Source: Glaesserella australis
GTDB lineage: Bacteria > Pseudomonadota > Gammaproteobacteria > Enterobacterales > Pasteurellaceae
Direction: 5' to 3'
DNA length: 64,000 bases
Assembly: GCF_003260095.1 (NCBI RefSeq)
Contig: NZ_PTPX01000013.1
Span: 124,001-188,000, forward strand
This document shows, in pieces, positions 58,796 to 64,000 of the stretch. The notes beneath the pieces are model-generated. The model was not told the origin of the DNA. It ran no database searches and saw nothing but the letters and a program-made list of their open reading frames with translations. Each line of letters begins with the position of its first letter. Within the stretch, counting starts at the first letter, position 1. The translations under genes and the position numbers were made by a program.

Positions 58796-59738
58796 AACCA
58801 GCTCAATGGGTGATGTAATTCACACATTGCCCGCCTTAACCGATGCACAAAAAGCGATTCCTGATATTCAGTTTGACTGGGTAGTGGAAGAAACCTTTGC
58901 GGAGATTCCCCGTTGGCATCATGCGGTAAATCAAGTTATTCCTGTTGCTATTCGCCGTTGGCGGAAAAACTTGCTTTCCGCACAAACATGGAGTGAATGG
59001 AAAGCGTTTAAACATCAATTACAAGCCACAAAATATGATGCAATAATTGATGCGCAGGGCTTGCTCAAAAGTGCTTTTTTAGTCACTCGATTAGCGCATG
59101 GCAATAAATATGGCTACGATAAACAGAGTGCGAGAGAAGGACTGAGTAGCTGTTTTTACGATAAGACTTTCGATATAGCCTACCAGCAACACGCCGTAGA
59201 ACGTATCCGTAAACTTTTTGCATTATCGCTCGGCTACTCACTGCCTGTAGAGACGGGGGATTATGGTCTTACGCAAACTTTTGCAAAAAATTCGTCAAAT
59301 CTGACCGCTTGTAAGCCTTATCTTGTTGCGATTCATTCCACAACCCGTGAAGATAAACATTGGTTGGAAGAACATTGGAAAACGCTCTTCCAACAGCTTA
59401 CCGAACAAGGTATTGAAATCCATCTACCTTGGGGGAATGATAAAGAAAGGGCAAGGGCAGAACGTTTAGCCCAAGTTTCACCGATGGTAAAAGTCTTACC
59501 CAAACTCACTCTTGCAGAACTTGCCCAACATATTTCAGGGGCAAAAGCGGTGGTTTCCGTCGATACAGGATTAAGCCATTTAACCGCTGCATTAGATAAG
59601 CCAAATGTGATTTTATATGGTGCCACCAATCCTAAATTGATCGGCGCTTATGGCAAAGCGCAAATCTATTTGACGAATAATGGCATGGAGAAGATTTTAC
59701 CGAAACAGGTATTAGAGCATTTAAGTTTCATAAAATAA
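58776..59738 (+). CDS. waaC: LPS heptosyltransferase I
   Basis: 320 residues. Adds the first heptose to Kdo. KVLIVKTSSMGDVIHTLPALTDA, VIPVAIRRWRKN, IDAQGLLKSAFLVTRLAHG and VVSVDTGLSHLTAALDKPNVILYG match E. coli WaaC closely. It overlaps the end of waaF by 20 bases. An uptake motif (GACCGCTTGT) sits inside the gene near 59303. Its stop is four bases from the stop of convergent kpsS. Confidence 0.97.
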   Translation: MKVLIVKTSSMGDVIHTLPALTDAQKAIPDIQFDWVVEETFAEIPRWHHAVNQVIPVAIRRWRKNLLSAQTWSEWKAFKHQLQATKYDAIIDAQGLLKSAFLVTRLAHGNKYGYDKQSAREGLSSCFYDKTFDIAYQQHAVERIRKLFALSLGYSLPVETGDYGLTQTFAKNSSNLTACKPYLVAIHSTTREDKHWLEEHWKTLFQQLTEQGIEIHLPWGNDKERARAERLAQVSPMVKVLPKLTLAELAQHISGAKAVVSVDTGLSHLTAALDKPNVILYGATNPKLIGAYGKAQIYLTNNGMEKILPKQVLEHLSFIK

Positions 59739-59742
59739 GCTA

Positions 59743-60960
59743 TTAATTATATGGATAACGAAGAATAACTTTATTATAAAAACTTCCATTAATATGCGTC
59801 TTACTTAAATGAAATTTATGATAGGCATCAAATAATTCTGCATTCGGCGGAATTGGGTTAGACCAAAACGTTTTGAGTTCCCCCTGATAAGTGAGCCCTT
59901 CTATATCATAATTGGCACGACCTAGGGTTTTGACAGGCATATTATGTAATAGCGCAGATAAGCCACTCGTACTATTTAATGTCACCATGCCTTTTCCATA
60001 GCGTAAAAATACGGGCATTGGAACATCGTGAATGTAAAAAATACGACCTGATAATTGTGGATATTTCTTGCAGTACTCATCAATGACCACGCCATAATCA
60101 ATAAAACCGCGATCCATAGGGTGATGCTTCACAATAAGGTTTAAATGGGTTGGCGCATCCTGAACAAAAGAGTCAAGCACATCTCTTAAAAAGTCTTCGA
60201 CACTATTGTAATCGCTATGCACAAGAATTTGGCTATCATCATATACTTGTAATGGAACAATAAAGAACTCACCAAACTTCCCTTTCTCAACATTTCTCGC
60301 AAAAGAGTGGTCATAAATATAATAATGTAATCTTTTAATGCCCGATGTGATCCAAAGTTTGATGTAATATAAGGTGTTTAAAATACGATGGTGTTCATAT
60401 TTTGGATATTTATGGCGACAATAATAACTACTAAAGTAGTACTGAATAGCCAATTTTGCCATTGGGATAAACCCTTTTGCGACGGTTTTCGGTGCAGAAA
60501 TGGAAGGAAATTTACCTTCAAATTGCTTAAAAAAATGAGCATCCCTTGGAATTGGGGAAAACGCATTAACGCCCCCTTTTTCAAGAGTAATGTAATGTGG
60601 TCGAAAGTAACCTTCTTCAAATGCCCAAAAATCAATATGAAGATGATCAGCCACTTTTTTCGTAATACGATGATATTTTCGATTGTCACCAAAACAAACA
60701 ATACTATCTATTTGATGTTCCTGACAAAATTTATGCAAATACCCCGAGAAATCCTTAAGACTTTCTCGATAAGCAAAGGTATTTGGCTCACTTTGTGGAT
60801 AAAAAAGCTGATCCCCCGCATTTAAATTTATCTTAAATACGGTTTTATGTTGAGATTGTAACCACTGAGAAAACTCATAAAAAAATGAACCTATTGGTCC
60901 TTGTAGCAATAAAATATTCTTTGATGAATCCACTAACTCATCTAAATAATGGCGAACCAT
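59743..60960 (-). CDS. kpsS: Capsule polysaccharide modification protein KpsS-like
   Basis: 405 residues. KpsS-type beta-Kdo transferase (GT107) that adds the first Kdo of the phospholipid linker of group 2 capsules. Seen: ILLLQGPIGSFFYEFSQWL at the N-terminus, SIVCFGDNRKYHRI, FWAFEEGYFRPHYITLEKGGVN (about 131-152) and a C-terminal VTLNSTSGLSALL. Corresponds to PhyB/LipB-type proteins. Downstream of kpsC, with 14 bases between. Confidence 0.92.
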   Translation of the reverse strand: MVRHYLDELVDSSKNILLLQGPIGSFFYEFSQWLQSQHKTVFKINLNAGDQLFYPQSEPNTFAYRESLKDFSGYLHKFCQEHQIDSIVCFGDNRKYHRITKKVADHLHIDFWAFEEGYFRPHYITLEKGGVNAFSPIPRDAHFFKQFEGKFPSISAPKTVAKGFIPMAKLAIQYYFSSYYCRHKYPKYEHHRILNTLYYIKLWITSGIKRLHYYIYDHSFARNVEKGKFGEFFIVPLQVYDDSQILVHSDYNSVEDFLRDVLDSFVQDAPTHLNLIVKHHPMDRGFIDYGVVIDEYCKKYPQLSGRIFYIHDVPMPVFLRYGKGMVTLNSTSGLSALLHNMPVKTLGRANYDIEGLTYQGELKTFWSNPIPPNAELFDAYHKFHLSKTHINGSFYNKVILRYPYN

Positions 60961-60974
60961 ACTTCACCCGCTTA

Positions 60975-63026
60975 TTATTGTAATGTTTGATAAAGTTGTC
61001 TTAACTTACCGATCTGTTTTGCAATCCAAGGGCGACGAATACCATCATTACCTTGATGTAATTTTTGTTGCTGCAAAATATGGATTGCTCCTTGTGCATT
61101 AATAAATTGTTTTCTTTGCGGATCAACATAAAACGGATAATAGACCAATACCGCAGAGATTAGTTCATTTAAACTTAATCGGCGAGTTCTTCTCTCTAAT
61201 TGTAGCTGATCTTGCGTCAAACCCCAATTTGCATAGAACGGAAGCCCATAACAGTGTACTACTTTTTCTCGTAACAGAGCTTCAAACCCTGCAAGAGATG
61301 TCATCGTATGTACTTCATCTACTTGCATAATACAGTCTAAAATATTTGCTGTCTCTACAATTTCATCAGCGTATTTTAACGCTTCTTCCATTGGAATATG
61401 ACCAATTCGATTACCACTTACAACATCTGGATGGGGTTTATAGATAATATAGGCATCGGGATTCAATTCTCTAACTTTACGTAATAAATCAAGATTTCTC
61501 TTAATTTTTGGGGAGCCTAAACGGATAGACGCATCATCTTCTACTTGCCCTGGAACCAGAATAGTACGTTTTTCTGTTTGCACCAGCTTAAAGCCTTGAC
61601 TACCGACATTATATTTTCCAATATTTTCAGACACTAAACGCTGCTTAATGATATCTGCTTGCGTAAGATCCCAATTTGAAAAGTGCTGATTTTGCAAAAT
61701 CCACTCTAAACGTGAAGGTATCTCTACATTAAAGTAAATCCCCAAATCATCCACCACTAATGAGAGCGGCGCAACCAAATTTGACCCTAGCCCAACAGAG
61801 CGAATAAAGCCATCTTCCATACGTAATACAGGGAGATGATGTTGCTGAGCAAATTCATGTAATGCAGGTTTCCCCGCACCCCAAATAAGTAATTTTGCAT
61901 TCTCTGCAAGCGGTTGGTTTTCTAATTTTTTTTGCGAAGAGACAAAATGTAAATGACACAAAGGCAATTTAAAAAAGGGTTTAATGACAGCCTGTTTCCA
62001 TAACGACATACCAACACAATAGAGATTACCAGCTAAACGTTGATTAAGTAATTTAGCACGTTGGAGATAATCAATGACATCGAAAATAGAGCCTGCTTCT
62101 TGCGTATTAGGATCAATATAACGACTATATTGTAAATAACTTGCGATAAAAAGTTGCAATATACTCCGTGTTTGACGACGCTCACCAAGTAACTGGATAT
62201 TCGGATGGCGATCATCAGTCACCCCCCATCCCGCAAACCAAGGTACACCAAAGGTCACGACTTTTTTATTAAAGAGTAATGCTTCAAAACCTAATTGCGA
62301 TGTCACACAATAGACTTTATCGACAACATCCAATAAAGAAGGGGGATTCACATCTTGCGTGAAGAGCTTAATACGTTCACCATATGCACTCAACTCGGTT
62401 AAATAACCTTTTTTCTTACCACTTAACACATCAGGATGCGTTTTTACCCAAATTTCAGCATCGGGATTCTCAGCGATAGCAGCATTGAGCATTTGTTTAA
62501 AATGTTGTTCATCTGCTTGACCATATTTAACCGCCATATCACCGAAAGTCTGATCGACAACTAAAACTCGTGCTTTTCTTTCACGTTCTGTCTCCTGAAA
62601 ATCGCGTGCATGATTATATTTAGATAATTTATATTGCTTAATGAATTGAATGGCTTTTTCAGCATCTGCGAGTAAGTTTGCATCAACCTGATTCGCTAAA
62701 ATGAGTTGCTCTAACCGAGAAGGACGGGTGGTATCATAATAGATCCCAATATCATCATAGACTAAAGAAAAAGGCGCATATCCTTGAACACCCAATCCAA
62801 GCGAACGTAAAAATCCATCTTCCAAGGCAATATAAGGTAACTTATGCTGAGCGGCATACTGACGTGCTTTTTTTGTCGTAGGACGCATCCCCCAACCAAT
62901 TACGGCATCAATACCGGATGATGCCTGAAAAAAGGAGGCAAGTTTAGGATTATGCTCGGGCAAAAACGCTTGTAGCGCAGGTAATTTCAAAATACCACGA
63001 GAAAAGATTAAGGATGTCGTCTTCAT
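60975..63026 (-). CDS. kpsC: Capsule polysaccharide modification protein KpsC-like
   Basis: 683 residues from ATG 63026 (a TTG three codons upstream is possible). Two homologous GT99 beta-Kdo transferase halves: GWGMRP...IALEDGFLRSLGLG (about 44-78) and IWGAGKP...LRMEDGFIRSVGLG (about 370-405). Each is followed by LVYDDIGIYYD or LVVDDLGIYFN and by a VKTHPDV or YKPHPDV block. Builds the poly-Kdo linker on which capsule is assembled. No synthesis or ABC-export genes lie nearby. Corresponds to PhyA/LipA-type proteins. Confidence 0.93.
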   Translation of the reverse strand: MKTTSLIFSRGILKLPALQAFLPEHNPKLASFFQASSGIDAVIGWGMRPTTKKARQYAAQHKLPYIALEDGFLRSLGLGVQGYAPFSLVYDDIGIYYDTTRPSRLEQLILANQVDANLLADAEKAIQFIKQYKLSKYNHARDFQETERERKARVLVVDQTFGDMAVKYGQADEQHFKQMLNAAIAENPDAEIWVKTHPDVLSGKKKGYLTELSAYGERIKLFTQDVNPPSLLDVVDKVYCVTSQLGFEALLFNKKVVTFGVPWFAGWGVTDDRHPNIQLLGERRQTRSILQLFIASYLQYSRYIDPNTQEAGSIFDVIDYLQRAKLLNQRLAGNLYCVGMSLWKQAVIKPFFKLPLCHLHFVSSQKKLENQPLAENAKLLIWGAGKPALHEFAQQHHLPVLRMEDGFIRSVGLGSNLVAPLSLVVDDLGIYFNVEIPSRLEWILQNQHFSNWDLTQADIIKQRLVSENIGKYNVGSQGFKLVQTEKRTILVPGQVEDDASIRLGSPKIKRNLDLLRKVRELNPDAYIIYKPHPDVVSGNRIGHIPMEEALKYADEIVETANILDCIMQVDEVHTMTSLAGFEALLREKVVHCYGLPFYANWGLTQDQLQLERRTRRLSLNELISAVLVYYPFYVDPQRKQFINAQGAIHILQQQKLHQGNDGIRRPWIAKQIGKLRQLYQTLQ

Positions 63027-63072
63027 AAATTGCAAAAAATGATGAATATCTTACCGCTTGTCAAAAGAGAAA

Positions 63073-63090
63073 AGGTGGATTTCTCCACCT
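63073..63090 (-). terminator. ffh terminator
   Basis: Stem AGGTGGA/TCCACCT with a four-base loop; TTTTCTCTTTT follows on the minus strand. An uptake motif (ACCGCTTGT) lies just beyond at 63053. Confidence 0.8.
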
Positions 63091-63101
63091 AATATGAAAA
63101 A

Positions 63102-64000
63102 TTATTTGCGCCCAAACATTCCGCCAAGTCCGCCTAAGCCACCGCCTAGACCGCCCATCATGCCTTTCATGCCACGCATCATTTTCGCCATACCGCCTTT
63201 ACGCATTTTTTTCATCATACGTTGCATTTCGTCAAACTGTTTCAGCAATTTATTCACATCTTGCACCTGCGTGCCAGAGCCAAGTGCAATACGGCGGCGG
63301 CGTGAGCCTTTGATAATATCAGGGTTCGCACGTTCTTTGAGTGTCATTGAGTTGATGATCGCTTCCATTTTCACGAACATCTTGTCATCTACTTGGTTTT
63401 TGACGTGATCAGGCAAGTTTTTCGCCCCTGGCAATTTCTCAAGCATCGACATCATTCCGCCCATTTTTTTCATTTCAACCAACTGCTCACGGAAGTCATC
63501 AAGGGTGAAATCATCGCCTTTCTTGAATTTTGCCGCCATTTTCTCGGCTTTTTCCTGATCGACCGAACGCTGTAAATCTTCGATCAACGACAGCACATCG
63601 CCCATACCCAAAATGCGTGAAGCAATACGGTCTGGGTGGAATGGCTCTAACGCATCAGTTTTCTCTCCAACCCCTAAGAATTTAATCGGCTTGCCTGTGA
63701 TTTGGCGAATAGACAACGCCGCACCGCCACGGGCATCACCATCGACTTTGGTTAAAATCACCCCCGTCAATGGTAGAGCTTCGTTAAAGGCTTTGGCAGT
63801 ATTTGCCGCATCTTGACCCGTCATTGCGTCCACGGTGAAGAGCGTTTCAATCGGGTTCAACACCGAATGAATTTGTTGGATCTCCTCCATCATCTCGCCG
63901 TCCACGTGTAAACGACCGGCGGTATCGACAATCAACACATCAAAGAAATTAAGTTTAGCGTGTTTGAGTGCTGCTTCGGCAATCTCAACCGGTTTTTGCG
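63102..64000 (-). CDS. ffh: Signal recognition particle protein Ffh (5' part beyond the window)
   Basis: The last 298 or so codons of ffh. The frame continues to the window edge as ...KPVEIAEAALKHAKLNFFDV then LIVDTAGRLHVDGEMM, so the GTG at 63938 is internal, not a start. Part of the GTPase domain (DTAGR, TKVDGDARGGAALS, GVGEKTDALEPF) and the Met-rich M domain with GSRRRRIALGSGTQVQDVNKLLKQF and a Gly/Met-rich tail are visible. Ffh binds 4.5S RNA and signal sequences for co-translational targeting. Confidence 0.97.
   Translation of the reverse strand, partial: QKPVEIAEAALKHAKLNFFDVLIVDTAGRLHVDGEMMEEIQQIHSVLNPIETLFTVDAMTGQDAANTAKAFNEALPLTGVILTKVDGDARGGAALSIRQITGKPIKFLGVGEKTDALEPFHPDRIASRILGMGDVLSLIEDLQRSVDQEKAEKMAAKFKKGDDFTLDDFREQLVEMKKMGGMMSMLEKLPGAKNLPDHVKNQVDDKMFVKMEAIINSMTLKERANPDIIKGSRRRRIALGSGTQVQDVNKLLKQFDEMQRMMKKMRKGGMAKMMRGMKGMMGGLGGGLGGLGGMFGRK

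Noticed and set aside
63102..63938. GTG at 63938 as an ffh start
   Set aside because: The frame stays open to the window edge with conserved Ffh residues upstream, so this is an internal codon of a gene cut by the window.

Overview
The window looks like a chromosomal segment of a Pasteurellaceae bacterium close to Mannheimia haemolytica, Bibersteinia trehalosi or Actinobacillus pleuropneumoniae. Three things point there. DNA-uptake motifs of the ACAAGCGGT type are scattered through it, often as inverted pairs acting as terminators. The housekeeping proteins are gamma-proteobacterial and close to E. coli and Haemophilus. It carries an Ssa1-like serine-protease autotransporter and KpsC/KpsS-type (PhyA/PhyB-like) capsule proteins. 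The species cannot be fixed from the sequence alone.

Layout: 1-2284 holds two tandem ompA paralogues (the first cut by the window edge). 2692-6548 holds ydiJ and menI, separated by a small untracked locus that encodes a 25-residue hydrophobic peptide. 6646-20691 is the transcription/translation block secE-nusG-[unknown gene]-rplKAJL-rpoBC on the minus strand, with an L10-type leader and internal terminators. 20911-25875 has a coiled-coil protein, an SNF-family Na+ symporter, alanine dehydrogenase (with a CRP site) and TrkH. 25981-33471 is a plus-strand run: epmA, a TatD-family nuclease, a DUF1523 protein, lpxH, a glycosyltransferase, a DUF454 protein, mog, glnB, lspA, ispH and sdhE.

33525-38732 is a sulfatase locus on the minus strand (Na+/solute symporter, Cys-type sulfatase, Crp/Fnr-type regulator, radical-SAM sulfatase-maturating enzyme). 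A TauE/SafE permease is divergent to it. 39945-45052 holds pdxY, tRNA-Thr(TGT), accA, plsC-ftsP and tpx. 45053-52341 is an AT-rich accessory stretch: the autotransporter and a two-gene restriction-modification system made of an HNH nuclease and a fused C5-cytosine plus amino-methyltransferase. 52394-55633 holds comEA, psd and ccmG-ccmH-ccmI. 55896-64000 holds oapA, a small lipoprotein, waaF, waaC, kpsS, kpsC and the 3' part of ffh.

Two families of intergenic palindromic repeats run through the window. One is GC-rich with a core TGCCGAAGGCGGAAGGGGG and has entered the lpxH reading frame. The other is a pair of inverted GTAGGG...CCC units with a different core in each copy. The strongest candidates for undescribed biology are the small-peptide locus between ydiJ and menI, the unknown gene inside the nusG-rplK junction, and the fused-methyltransferase R-M system, whose leader palindrome contains inverted CCTC motifs.
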